Shown here one piece after another: positions 45,551 through 55,560 of a stretch of 64,000 nucleotides of DNA. The notes below the pieces were generated by a model. It was not told the DNA's origin and searched no databases. It saw only the letters and a program-made list of their open reading frames with translations. This stretch comes from Rhizomys pruinosus (taxonomy: Eukaryota > Chordata > Mammalia > Rodentia > Spalacidae): contig VZQC01009973.1 in assembly GCA_009823505.1 (NCBI GenBank), positions 484,866-548,865 of the forward strand, given 5' to 3'. The number at the start of each line of letters is the position of its first letter. Within the stretch, counting starts at the first letter, position 1. Made by a program: the position numbers and the translations under genes.

Positions 45551-48188
45551 ATGGCAAGCAGCAGTGGCTCCAAGGCTGAGTTCATCATAGATGTGAAATA
45601 CAAACTGGTGCGACAGATTCGATTTGGCTCCTATGGGGAGGTTTATCTGGTGATCAACACCAACGATAGCGAGGAAGTGGCTGTGAAACTAGAATCACAG
45701 AATGCCAGGGACCCCCTGTTGCTGTATGAGAGCAAACTGTATAAGATTCTTCAAGGTGGGTTTGGCATCCCCCACTTATACTGATATGGACAAGAAAAGA
45801 CTACAATGTGCTAGTCATGGATCTTCTGGGACCCAGCCTTGAAATCCTTTTCCGACTCTGTGGAGAGCTGGCCTCTTGGTGCAGAGACCAGCCGACTACT
45901 TCCTGTAGCCTGACCTAAGTAGTAACTCCAATTTAGGCTCTTAGCCTGGACCCAGGAGACACATGTTCCACTCTTGGCCATGACTTCTCACCTGCCCATG
46001 GCCTGGACAGGAATTTTAGGCTGATGGCTGATCGCCTCTCTTCAGCCAGTACCCACACAACACCAGCTACCCTGATTGGTGATCCGCAAAGGAATCTTTT
46101 TCCAACCAACTGGCCACCCGAATGAAATGCAGGCCTACTTTAGCCTGTATGTGCAATAATTAATAAAAAATAATGGCCAGGAATTCCGTGATGATGTTAC
46201 TATGAAATTCAAATTTACTCCTTGCCATAGCTTGCTTTTATAAATCAGACATCAATTACCAGAACTAATCATAAACCCCCCAACTCCACGCCACGGCACA
46301 CCTTGTTCCACCCAGTATCATGTACCTAGGCCATGCTGCTTGTTCCTCCTTGGGGCAGAGCCAAACTCTTGACAATGTGGTGCCCTGAGGCATGTCAGGT
46401 GGAATGCTAGCCTGCAATTCAAGCTGGGTTTCCCTACACTGTTCCAGAAGATTCACAATGAAAACTGTACTTATGTTAGCTGATCAGATGGATCAGTACA
46501 ATTGAATATGTGCATACAAGGAATTTTATACACAGAGACATTAAACGAGATAACATCCTAAGGGGTACCTGGCATCACTCTAATAAGGGTTTAGAGCCTC
46601 CAGTAGAGAAGGGGAAAAAACATGACTGTTAGTATTTCTCAGGACCCATCTTTAGCAGGATTAAACCAGTTATTTCTTATTGACTTTGGTTTGGCCAAAA
46701 AGTACAGAGAAAACAGGACAAGCCAACATGTACCATTTAGAGAAAATAAGACCTTCACTGGCACTCCCCAATATGCCAGCATCAATGCACATCTTGGTAT
46801 TGAACAGAGTCACTGAGATGACATGGAATCATTAGGATATAGCTTGATGTGTTTTAATAGAAGCAGTCTGCCATGGCAAGAGGTGAAGGCAACAAGACAG
46901 AAAGGCATGTACAAAATAATTTGTGAAAAGAAGATGTCTACACCTGTGGAAGTTTTGTGTAAGGGGTTTTTTGAAGAATTTGCCATCTTCTTAAATTATT
47001 GCTGTGGACTGTGCCTCGAGGAGGCTCCAGATTGCACGTATCTGAGGCAGCTATTTCACAACCTTTTCAGAACCCTTAATTTTCAAGATGATGACATGTA
47101 TGATTGGACAGTGTTAAAGCAAACAGAAGCAGAGCAAGCAGCCTCTTCCAATGGGTAGAGTCAGCAGGCCCATACCCCCTGCCCGAAGGCAAGGAAACTT
47201 ACAAAACCAAGGGTAACCTGAAAGGTTTCTGAGCACGAATATGGAAGAGAAGAAACAGCAGATGATCAAAGCAGCATTTATTTCTCCCCAAATATAGATA
47301 TTTCAGTTCATATGTACACTAGCCAGTGGTTGTGGACAAGAGTTTAATTGGTGCAAAGATCTTCATTTCAATATACATTGATTCTGGCAAGCATTGGTGA
47401 CGCTGTATCTTGAGCGGTAGCCACTGTAATTGTGAATATTAGCTGAGATAGTGAAACATGATTTCAGGTTTTCTATTGCATTATTTTTTTTCAAATGGAA
47501 AAGTTAACTAAATGGTTGACACACAAATTGGTGGAGAAATTGTGCATATGACTATTTTTTAAAACCTTTTATTTTGAACTGTACTGCTTTGAGTTCTCAT
47601 TTCAGAAGAATGGCATGAACAGTCTTTAGACACAGTTTAGGTGTTTGTAAATGTTCACAATTGTGTGTTCTTAGGGCTTTTCATCCCTGAGGTTTGCAAA
47701 GTGTTCTCTTAAAACCTTTAAATGGCTGGCTTCTTGTTTGCATGTCACCTGATATGGTAGCAACCAAAGATTCCAGAGTTTGAGCATATGAAATACTGGT
47801 ACATTCTGTCATGAGGGGACCTGTTAGGATAATAGTGCTGAAGAGAAATCTCAGGTGAATTGATGGGGTAGATGGTTTGTTTCTTTTCTAACTATGCTTG
47901 TCAGCTAAGGTATTTGTTTCTTGACTAATAACCCGTTGATTCTTTTAGCCAGAAATCAGTCTCATAAAGCAGTTTTTGAGTATAGTTTTTATAAGATAAA
48001 ACTGTTATTTATATTAATGAGCTTCCAAAGCTGAACTCCATCTCTATCAAGATATTTTTCAGTGCTTTTGTTTACTATGCACTTAAACTGTGCACTTTTT
48101 CAGAAAAACTTTGGTCACACCTCTCTGTATATATACAATTGTAAAGGTTGTATGATACTTGGTCTGTAATCAAGTTGCAGTTTTAAAA
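45551..48188 (+). pseudogene. CSNK1A1: CSNK1A1 processed retropseudogene, long (L+S) splice form
   Basis: Intronless copy of casein kinase 1 alpha, a Ser/Thr kinase of the beta-catenin destruction complex. ATG at 45551 opens [18 protein letters not shown] with the ATP-binding Lys, HRDIK with the catalytic Asp (about 46540), IDFGLAKKY (about 46680), [10 protein letters not shown] and [14 protein letters not shown] are recognisable in order. Disabling changes include a stop replacing the Trp codon at 45782, a stop at 46814, frameshifts, a degraded glycine loop and an inserted block of about 580 bases. Before IDFGLAKKY it keeps the alternative L exon (about 46589-46670, ending with TVSISQDPS and GLNQ), and after QAASSNG the sequence of the alternative S insert and tail (47159-47233). 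It therefore derives from an mRNA containing both. The 3' UTR follows from 47234 and stops where ERVL sequence begins at about 48189. No poly-A is left. Confidence 0.93.
45864..46445. mobile_element. About 580-bp insertion in the CSNK1A1 retrocopy, identity uncertain
   Basis: Kinase homology stops near 45860 (after DLLGPSLEIL) and resumes at 46446 with [12 protein letters not shown], so this block was added after the retrocopy formed. It begins tgtggagagctggcctcttg and ends near tttccctaca, which fits TG...CA solo-LTR ends. It has a TATA-like tttataaa at about 46235. I see no coding sequence and cannot match it to an LTR family. A short repeat (ctctgt and cactgt) may be the target duplication. 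Confidence 0.45.
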
Positions 48189-48438
48189 CTGATCTTCGGG
48201 CAGTGCACATGGTTGTGCATTTTGCCTAGAAGGAGAAATGGCCAGAGGTTCGATTATATACTGATTCATGGGCTGTAGCCAATGGTTTGGCTGGATGGCC
48301 AGGGACTTGGAAGGAGCATGACTGGAAAATTGGTGAGAAAGACATTTGGGGAAGAAATATGTGGATAGACATCTCTGAATAGTCAAAGGATGTGAAGATA
48401 CTTGTGTCTCATGTAAATGCCCATCAAAATGTCACCCC
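48189..48438 (+). pseudogene. ERVL pol RNase H fragment
   Basis: About 250 bases nearly identical to 55714-55963 of the ERVL provirus (gggcagtgcacatggttgtg; tatatactgattcatgggct; agccaatggtttggctggat). It includes the YTDSWAVANGLAGW region with one RNase H catalytic Asp. It starts abruptly at the end of the CSNK1A1 3' UTR and stops abruptly at about 48438, where antisense gag begins. No LTR or frame extends beyond it. Confidence 0.92.
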
Positions 48439-49517
48439 TTCATTCAAGGGGTTCTGGGTCTGTGAACTGTCTCAAGTCTGGAATCTGGTTAACTGGACAG
48501 GATTTGCTACTGCTGAAATCCAATGTTGACTTCCAGTCATTTGTTCTAGAGCTTTTCTGCTTATACAGATCAAATAAAAACTTAGTAGGCTTCTTATGTA
48601 TTTGGTTCCTGGAAACACCACGATTAATTAGCCAGTTCCAAAGATCACTTTGGGTCATGCCATCATAGGCATTGTTTTGCCTTTGCCTGCCCATTATGAT
48701 AACTATGATAACTACGCTCATCTGGCCTTTGGCGATTCAGTGCTGCCACCTGACGCCTACCCTGAGGCCTGTTAAACCTATTACGTGTACATTTATTTTA
48801 TGCAAGTGAGCAACAACTTCTCTAACTGTAAGATCTGGCATAAGAAATAGAGCAAAAACAAAGCTCTTCAAATGTCCTGGTTCCTCTCTCAGTACTTTCC
48901 ATCTTATAAACTCAGTGAAAAGCATGTCCTCTGGGTCCTCATATTGTGGAGAATGTGGATTTATATTTCGAAACCACTCGAGAATGCCCATCTGCCTGAC
49001 CCTCACAATCCCTTCATCAATACTAAGCCAAGGAATATCAGGCATCTCTAACTCGCTGTTAGTAGGCAATGTTTTAATAAATACATCAGCCAACCATTCA
49101 AATAAACTTTTTACAATTTTTTTAACTACTCGAGCTTCCATGTTAAACCTAGAATCTCTACTCAGTGGGCTCATATTGATAAACTCAGTGTGATACAATT
49201 TTATATTCCTTCCCCATTATTCCACATCCTTTTAAAATCCATTCCCACACATATTCCTTAGGCTTCTGTCAGAATGAATTGGCAAATTCATTAATTTCTT
49301 TAGTGGTGTAGCACACCTCCTCCTGGACCACACATTCTATCTCACCTTCAGGGGCTTGCTTAGCCTTCAATCTGGTTATAGTTCTAGTGGCAACAATTGT
49401 TGGGCCCTGAGGGACAATAGCTCCCTCAGAGGACATGCCATATGCATTGCCCCTTGTATCACTCCTGGAAACATTTGGGACCCCTTCATCTGGATGAGGG
49501 GTCTTTATCTTTCCCAT
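48439..49517 (-). pseudogene. ERVL gag fragment, antisense
   Basis: Minus-strand frames of 82 codons (49269-49517), 153 codons (48737-49198) and 93 codons (48440-48721) are collinear and together resemble the middle and C-terminal part of ERVL Gag (words MSPLSRDSRFN, PWLSIDEGI, PEDMLF). Gag forms the particle shell. The frames are separated by stops and shifts. This is the part of gag missing from the provirus at 51.8 kb. There is no LTR on either side. The left edge joins sense RNase H and the right edge joins ERVK gag. Confidence 0.82.
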
Positions 49518-50760
49518 AAGCGTGAGGTTTCATCCGGCAGCATCCTTCCTCCTGATCGATTTGTCCTGATTCTCCTAGCCATTATCACTAGCCTTAAAGG
49601 CTCCTCCTTGACTGAGGAAGTCTTTCATGAGCATAACTCTGCCTGCCACAAAAATAATGAGGAAGAGTTGGCCTTGCCTTGTTTCCCCATTTAGAAGGTT
49701 GTTAGGAGACTGAACCCCCCGACCTTCTGCCTACCCTAAAGGCCCCCTCATCCTCACCCAAACCCCCTGCTGAGGCCCATTGTTCTCTGTCTATCTATGC
49801 CTGGAGAGAGATTAGCAGGGATCCCCCTTCTGCCCTTCCTGCTCCCAAACTTCCACACTCTAACAATCCCTTTCTGCTTACCAACTCCACCCTGCATGCC
49901 TTCCCAGTCAATGTAGGGCCTAATGCCGCTATTCAACCTTGGATCCCCACCTTGCTGCCTGACCTTTCCTTCATCTGGAAGGCAGCAAGAGAGTTAGGCC
50001 CTGACTCCCCTTACTTCAAACAGGTCCTAACCCAGTGGGCCATTAATCTCCAAACACATTATGACTGGTATACTCTACTTAAAGCCTGCCTTGATCCAGC
50101 TGCTTTCCTTCAATGGAGCACTGCTAATGATGACATGGCTTAAGGCCAGGCCTGTACCAATAATCAATATAAACTTCCTATTACCTTAGATCTGCTTACT
50201 GGCCATGGCAATTTCACTGATCCCATGAGTCAGTCTCTTATTGGAATCCCACAGTATTTTGATCAGGTTAAAAACATGGCCCTTCAAAGTCTTAAATCTT
50301 GTACTCCCCAAAAACCTGACTCCTACTTTTGCAACTTAGTAAAACATGCTGGGGAGCATTTCTCAGAATTCCTCACCAGGGTCACTGTGGCAGTAGACCA
50401 CTGCACAACTCCTGGCCCAGAAAGTGATTCCCTGGTTAAGGAACTTGCCTGGGAGGGTAGGAACTCTCAATGCTATAATGCTGTCGCCCCAGTGCGCAAT
50501 GATGATCTCCATAAATGGATCATTGCCACTCATGACCTTAACACAGTGACAGCCCCCTTTGAGGGCTTGACTGCCTCTATTCAGGCCTTATCCCTCCACC
50601 AGGGCTCTTCTGACCCAACCATGTGCTGGAGTTGCAGCAAACGGGACCATTTACGCTGCTCCTGCCCCAGTCCCGCAACTAGGCCTAAGACTCCTTGTCC
50701 CAAATGTGAAAAGGTTTTCACTGAGCTAAGGACTTCAGATCTACATCCTTGGGTCCTTTA
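49518..50760 (+). pseudogene. ERVK gag remnant
   Basis: After an N-terminal part of uncertain homology (49518-49740) comes capsid-like sequence: AFPVNVGPN, ELGPDSPYF and HYDWYTLLKACLDPAAFLQW (about 49900-50120), typical of the betaretroviral capsid N-terminal domain. A stop at 50141 and a frame change follow. The second open part (50225-50761, 178 codons) has the major homology region (GEHFSEFLTRV), then a CX2CX4HX4C zinc knuckle (50624-50665). A second knuckle is degenerate (CPKC without the His). Gag assembles the particle and binds RNA. It is disabled by frameshifts. Confidence 0.85.
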
Positions 50761-51183
50761 AACTCCTCTCGGGGCACCCCTCAGCCCCACAAGTAAGAGG
50801 GACCCCTCCTCAAGTACTCTGGACTATACCCATTTAATGGACATGAAGGGGGTCACCTTTTATGGGGATGGCTTCCCCATAAAAGGGATGGTAGACACTA
50901 ATGCAGATGTCACCATTATCACCTCCAATGACACTGCCCCCTTCTCCACTTGGAGGTTTACACCTGGGCACCCCATTAAAGGGGTTGGTGGGCAGCAACC
51001 CACTAAACAAACTATCAATGGGGTGGCAAGGGAAGATTATGATGGTAATTCTGGGACCATCAAACCCCTCTGGGGAAGGGACATCTTATTCAGCATGAGT
51101 GCCATCCTTACTATAGATGATAGGGCCCTATTGGAGGATATCATAGGCACCCATTAAAGTGGGTTCTTGGGCAGGGACAATCA
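50761..51183 (+). pseudogene. ERVK protease remnant
   Basis: Frame 50837-51157 shows the aspartic protease order: MVDTNADVTII (active site, about 50891) and WGRDIL near 51078. The expected DTG/DSG is DTN, so the Gly of the catalytic triad is replaced by Asn. With a stop at 51155 this makes an active enzyme unlikely. No dUTPase domain is evident upstream of it, unlike in some betaretroviruses. Confidence 0.85.
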
Positions 51184-51774
51184 CTTTACTAACCAGACCC
51201 TTCACCCCCAATTCTAAGAGCCACTGCTCCACTAACTCCCTGTCTTGAATTGGACACTAATGACCCCATCTGGGTTGAGAAGTGGCCTGTACTTGAACCA
51301 AAACACACTCTCTTCAAGTCCTTAATTGATGAACAATGTGCATTAGGACACATTGAATACTCCCTTAGTCCTCACAATACCCCCATTTTCATTATTAAGA
51401 AAAATTTAGGAAAATATAGGCTGTTACAGGACCTCCAACAAATCAACCTCCATATGATGAATATGGGCTATTCTCAGGGTGGACTTCCCTACCCCAGTTG
51501 TATCCTTCCATCATGGTACATTGCAGTCATTGACCTCAAGGACTGATTTTTCAGCATTCCTTTGGCAGTAAAGGACTTCCCTTACTGTGCATTTACAGTG
51601 TACAAGCCCAATGTACACAAACCGGCCAATAGATACCAATGGAAATTACTACCTCAGGGAATGAAAAATAGCCCTACTATTTGCCAAAATTTTGCAGGTT
51701 CAGCCTTCAATGTCCTCCCTATGTCCTGCAAATGCATCCACTACATGGATGATATCCTCCTAGCACTTACCTCA
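51184..51774 (+). pseudogene. ERVK reverse transcriptase, N-terminal half
   Basis: DPIWVEKWP opens the RT (about 51262). TPIFIIKK and YRLLQDLQQIN (fingers), IDLKD with the first catalytic Asp (about 51530), RYQWKLLPQGMKNSPTICQ and HYMDDILLA (YMDD at 51742-51753) follow. A TGA at 51544 replaces the usual Cys codon after LKD. The reading is cut at 51774, 21 bases after YMDD, by the 5' LTR of the ERVL provirus and continues at 58085. Confidence 0.93.
51770..51774 (+). repeat. ERVL target-site duplication, left copy
   Basis: cctca directly before the 5' LTR pairs with cctcc (58085-58089) directly after the 3' LTR, with one mismatch. Five bases is the usual length for ERVL. Confidence 0.75.
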
Positions 51775-52245
51775 TGTGTTGGTTAATCCTGGGTGTCAAC
51801 TTGACTGGACTAAGGAACAAATAAGAGAAAAAGGATCTTCGGAGTGGACTACCTCAACCTGGATGGCCCACCACAAATGTGGGCATTACCTTCTGCTGGC
51901 AGGCAGTATTAAAGGCCATGCCAGAGGGATCTGGTCCCTTTTATCCTACGGCTTGCCTCTCTCTCACTGGTGAGTTTTTCTTGCTGCTGTGATCAACCCT
52001 ACAGATCCCAGGTTGTACTGAGACTGGCAGATCTCCTGGAATCCATCGGGCCTTCAGTACCACATTGGGACTACTGAGACATCCAGCCTTGCTGACTGAG
52101 CAGTTCCCTGGATTCTCAGCCTCTCCAGCACGGCACGGCTACTGTTGGAATCTTTGAACTCTGTCAGTGAGCAAATCAATAAATTGTATATAGCTATATA
52201 TTTGTCCTGTTGCTTCTGCTTCTTTAGAGAACCCTGACTAATACA
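51775..52245 (+). repeat. ERVL 5' LTR
   Basis: Runs TGTGTTGGTTAATCC to CCCTGACTAATACA (471 bases) and aligns end to end with 57613-58084. An aataaa polyadenylation-type signal (aatcaataaattg) lies at about 52178-52190, some 55 bases before the 3' end. The cap site is not determinable. Confidence 0.95.
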
Positions 52246-52250
52246 AATTT

Positions 52251-52268
52251 TGGTACCAGGAGTAGTTC
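52251..52268 (+). promoter_or_regulatory. Primer binding site, tRNA-Leu type
   Basis: tggtaccaggagtagttc lies 5 bases after the LTR. A TGGTACCAGGAGTG-type site complementary to the 3' end of tRNA-Leu gives ERV-L its name. One or two bases deviate. Confidence 0.88.
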
Positions 52269-52289
52269 TAGAGAAACAGAATTGAAAGG

Positions 52290-52525
52290 ATGAATTTCTT
52301 TAATGGGCTTGGTAGTTTCTGGAGCCAGCTCGCCAATCCAATGAAGCCTCGAGTTACTGAAGGCTCTGCTGGTGGCATGAAAAGGAATGATAATCCTTGG
52401 TGCAGACTACTTGATGTAATTATGAAGATAGACCCATTTTACTCACCTAACTCGCCTCTTGTGAGAAGCAAGGAATTTAGCGACTCTATATATAAAACGT
52501 TTGAGAAATTTCAGAAAAATAATTG
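52290..52525 (+). pseudogene. ERVL gag, N-terminal end only
   Basis: ATG at 52290 opens about 78 codons of Gag-like sequence (words SFWSQLANP and PWCRLLDVI). At about 52526 it runs into inverted 3' UTR sequence, and the last residues of the frame are encoded there. The rest of gag is missing from this provirus. Confidence 0.75.
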
Positions 52526-53773
52526 TAGCCTCTCCTTATGTTATGCTTAAATGTCAATTGCGAACAATGGCAAGTTCATGATTCCAAATAACATGTTATA
52601 AGTGTCTCATGTGCAATATCAAAGCATTATATCTTAGAGCATGTAGTAATGTCCTTGAAGAACACTTAGTCCTTCAGTATCTAATAACCTAGATATGACA
52701 ACACATAACTCTTATCTCAGTTGCACATTCAAAAGGGAACAATACAAGTATGTGCTAAATATACGTAATTATATGAACAAGCACATTCTTAACCAAATAG
52801 GACAAAAGTTAATATCTATTATAATCCACGTTTATGCAACTGGTCCCATGGCCTCATCTGATATTTATGACTACATTTTTCTACTACCCATTCTTTATTT
52901 CCTCCACCATCAGCAAGCACCTCTACAGGTCTTGGCTCTTTCCCTGGAGGAGTGACAGATAACTTCATCCCTGAAGGGTCTGGGCAATTTATTGACCTGT
53001 CTGGTTTGGGTTGTTGGAGTTTCCCATTGACCTTAATAATAGGACATGGTAGCACCAGAAGACGCCCTACGACATCTTCTGCCTTGCACACATAATCTTC
53101 CTTGCCCCCATTGTAGACAAAAAGTCCAATTTCCCCCTGGTAGTCTGGATCAATCACTCCTCCTACTACTGTTATTCCTTCCTTAGCCTGTTGGCTTAAG
53201 GGCAGTAGAAGCCCAAAGTGGTCAGGGGTAAGTCTTAGCTTCCAGTTCAATGGAACGTGTGCTCTATCTCCTGGCAAAAGCACTATGCCTTTTGGAGCCA
53301 AAACTTCTAGACCAGCAGAAGGCAAGGTCGTGGGTACAGGAAGCAGAAATTTTCCTACTGGGTCACTAGGGGTGATAGTGAATGGAATCACTCCCACTTC
53401 TTCCCCTTGGTTCCTGGACCCATGAATTCTGGTTATAGGAGAAACATATAGTGCGTTCTGATTCAAAGCATATACTGCCTGCTGGAGAACCTTGTCCCAG
53501 CTCTCCAGGGTATTGCTACCTAATTGGGGCTTCAACTGTGTCTTCAAGAGGCCATTCCATCGTTCTATCGAGCCAGCTTCTTCTGGGTGGTGGGGAACAT
53601 GGTAAGACCAGTTGATACCATTACCATGGGCCCACCTTTGCACTTCTTTGGCTGTGAAGTGAGTTCCTTGGTCAGAAGCGATGCTATGAGGAACACCATT
53701 ATGGTGGATACAGCATTCTTTATGTCCCTGGATGGTAGTTTTGGTAGAAGCAAAACTTTCCTGCAGGAAAGGC
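52526..53773 (-). repeat. Inverted copy of ERVL integrase-dUTPase-3' UTR (1.25 kb)
   Basis: These 1248 bases are the reverse complement of 56331-57580 (1250 bases). They run from inside the integrase core, through dUTPase, to about 30 bases short of the polypurine tract. Left anchor: tagcctctccttatgttatg versus the complement of cataacataagggtaggcta. Right anchor: tgcaggaaaggc versus gcctttcctgca. The spacer between the arms (53774-56330, 2.56 kb) holds protease, RT and RNase H. An RNA from the 5' LTR could fold into a 1.25-kb hairpin. Confidence 0.94.
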
Positions 53774-53802
53774 TGGGTTTTGATGAGGAAAGACCTTGTC
53801 AC
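52819..53802 (-). CDS. Antisense ERVL integrase-dUTPase open frame (327 codons)
   Basis: The longest open frame of the window. From its N-terminus it has the integrase core with SDQGTHF (second catalytic Asp) and SIERWN (catalytic Glu), the IN C-terminal part (HGSRNQG) and a dUTPase domain (GGVIDPDYQGEIG, motif 3 type). The last codons read QLHKRGL. The first 10 or so codons lie outside the inverted segment, in antisense of the protease lead-in, so the ATG at 53802 is accidental. The integrase zinc-binding domain and first catalytic Asp are absent, so it cannot be a working integrase. Whether dUTPase is functional cannot be told. The sense copy at 56553 is about 85% identical in protein. No promoter for this strand is recognised. 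Confidence 0.8.
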   Translation of the reverse strand: MTRSFLIKTQPFLQESFASTKTTIQGHKECCIHHNGVPHSIASDQGTHFTAKEVQRWAHGNGINWSYHVPHHPEEAGSIERWNGLLKTQLKPQLGSNTLESWDKVLQQAVYALNQNALYVSPITRIHGSRNQGEEVGVIPFTITPSDPVGKFLLPVPTTLPSAGLEVLAPKGIVLLPGDRAHVPLNWKLRLTPDHFGLLLPLSQQAKEGITVVGGVIDPDYQGEIGLFVYNGGKEDYVCKAEDVVGRLLVLPCPIIKVNGKLQQPKPDRSINCPDPSGMKLSVTPPGKEPRPVEVLADGGGNKEWVVEKCSHKYQMRPWDQLHKRGL

Positions 53803-54050
53803 AATACCAAAGAGTTATGCTGTTTGCCTTCCTCCTGTCCTTCTCCAGAGGGACCTGAAGCCTTTTACTAGGGTAACTGTACACTGGGGAACAGGAAATA
53901 GTCAGACTTTTTGAGGTATATTCGATACTGGTTCTTAATTGACACTGATCCCAGGAGACCCTAAAAAGCATTGTGACCCTCTGGTTAAAGTAGGGGCCTA
54001 TGGAGGTCAGGTGATAAATGGAGTTTTGGCTGAAGTCTGACTCACAGTGG
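53774..54050 (+). pseudogene. ERVL protease remnant
   Basis: Sense frame resuming after the inverted block. The aspartic protease active site FDTGS is at 53931-53945, followed at once by a TAA (53946), then LIPGDPKKH and GGQVINGVLAEV. Active-site residues are kept but the frame is broken. Confidence 0.85.
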
Positions 54051-55560
54051 GCCCAGTGGGTCCCAGAACTCATCCTGTGGTTATTTCCCCAGTCCCAGAA
54101 TGTAGAATTCAGATAGATATGATAAGAAATTGGCAGAATCCCCACATTGGTTCCTTGACCTGTGGAGTGAGGGCTATTATGGTTGGAAAAGCCAAATGGA
54201 AACCATTGGTGTTGCCTCTACCAGGGAAAATAATGAACCAAAAACAATATCATATCCCTGGATGGATTGCAGAAATTAATGCCACCATCAAGGATTTGAA
54301 AGATGCACATCTCCATTTAACTCTCCAATTTGGCCTGTACAAAAGACAGATGGATCATGGAGAATGACAGTTGACTACCAAAAACTCAACCAAATAGTGA
54401 TACCTATTGCTGCCACTGTACCATATGTGGTGTTCTTACTTGAGCAGATTAATATGTCTCCTGGTACCTGATATGCAGCTATTGATCAGGCCAATGCTTT
54501 CTTCTCAATACCGGTTCATAAGGACCACCAGATAAAATTTGCTTTCAGCTGGAAAGGCCAACAGTATACATTTACAGTCTTACCTTAATGGTATGTTAAC
54601 TCTCCAGCCTTGTGCCAAAACTTAGTTAGAAGGGATCTTGAACACCTAACTCTTCCACAAAATATCACACTGGTCCACTATATTGATGATGTTATGCTGA
54701 TTGGACCCTGTGAACAGGAGGTAGCATCTAGTCTAGACTTGTTAATAAAGCATATGCACATGAGAGGATGGGAAATAAGTCCAACTAAAATTAAAGGGCC
54801 ATCTACCTCAGTGATGTTTCTAAGAGATCAGTGGTGTGGAACATGCAGAGACATTCCTTCTAAGGTAAAGAATAAGTTGTTGCACCTGGCCCCTCACTCC
54901 AACAAGAAAGAAGAACAACATTTAGTGGGCCTTTTGGGATTCTGGCGGCAGCACATTCCTCATCTGGGTGTGTTATTATGACCCATATATCAGGTGACTC
55001 AGAAGGCAGCAAACTTTAAGTGGGGCTTGGAACAGGAAAAGGCTCTTCAACTGCTCCAGGCTGCAGTGCAGGCTGCCCCTAGGGCCATACGATCCAGCAG
55101 ACCCAATGGTGCTTGATGTATCAGTGGCAGATAGAGATACTGTCTGAAGTCTGTGGCAGGCTCCCATAGGGGAATCACAGTGGAGGCCCTTTGGATTTTG
55201 GAGTAAGGCTCTACCTTCTTCTGCAAACAACTATTCTCTTTTGAGATACACCTCTTAGCCTGCGATTGGGCCTTAGTGGAAACTGAACGCTTGACAATGG
55301 GCCACCAATTCACCATGCAACCTGAACTGCCCATCATGTGCTGGGTGTTATCTGACCCACCAGACCATAAAGTAGGACCTGTACAGCAACAATCCATTAT
55401 CAAATAGAAGTGGTACATATGTGACAGGGCCTTGGCAGGCCCTGAGGGCACAAGCAAGGTACATGAAGAAGTTGTCCAAATGCCTATGGTTCCCACTACT
55501 TTTATAATGCCACCTGTGCTCAAGCATACACCTATGGCTTTATGGAGTTTGCCCTATGAT
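54051..55560 (+). pseudogene. ERVL reverse transcriptase remnant
   Basis: Order seen: TVGPVGPRTHPVVISP, then [26 protein letters not shown] with the first catalytic Asp (about 54485), [10 protein letters not shown] (YIDD at 54679-54690, the ERVL form of YxDD), [16 protein letters not shown] (about 54930) and the connection domain to about 55550. Stops at 54365, 54469, 54586 and 54978 and later frameshifts (near 55090-55140) break it. Confidence 0.93.

Noticed and set aside
45551..47158. CSNK1A1-like frames as a functional kinase retrogene
   Set aside because: Stops at 45782 and 46814, a broken glycine loop, frameshifts and a 580-base insertion inside the kinase domain exclude a working protein.
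52819..53802. Antisense frame as a host dUTPase gene
   Set aside because: It is an inverted copy of ERVL pol sequence, starts in the middle of the integrase core and its ATG lies in unrelated antisense sequence. No exon structure or promoter is visible.
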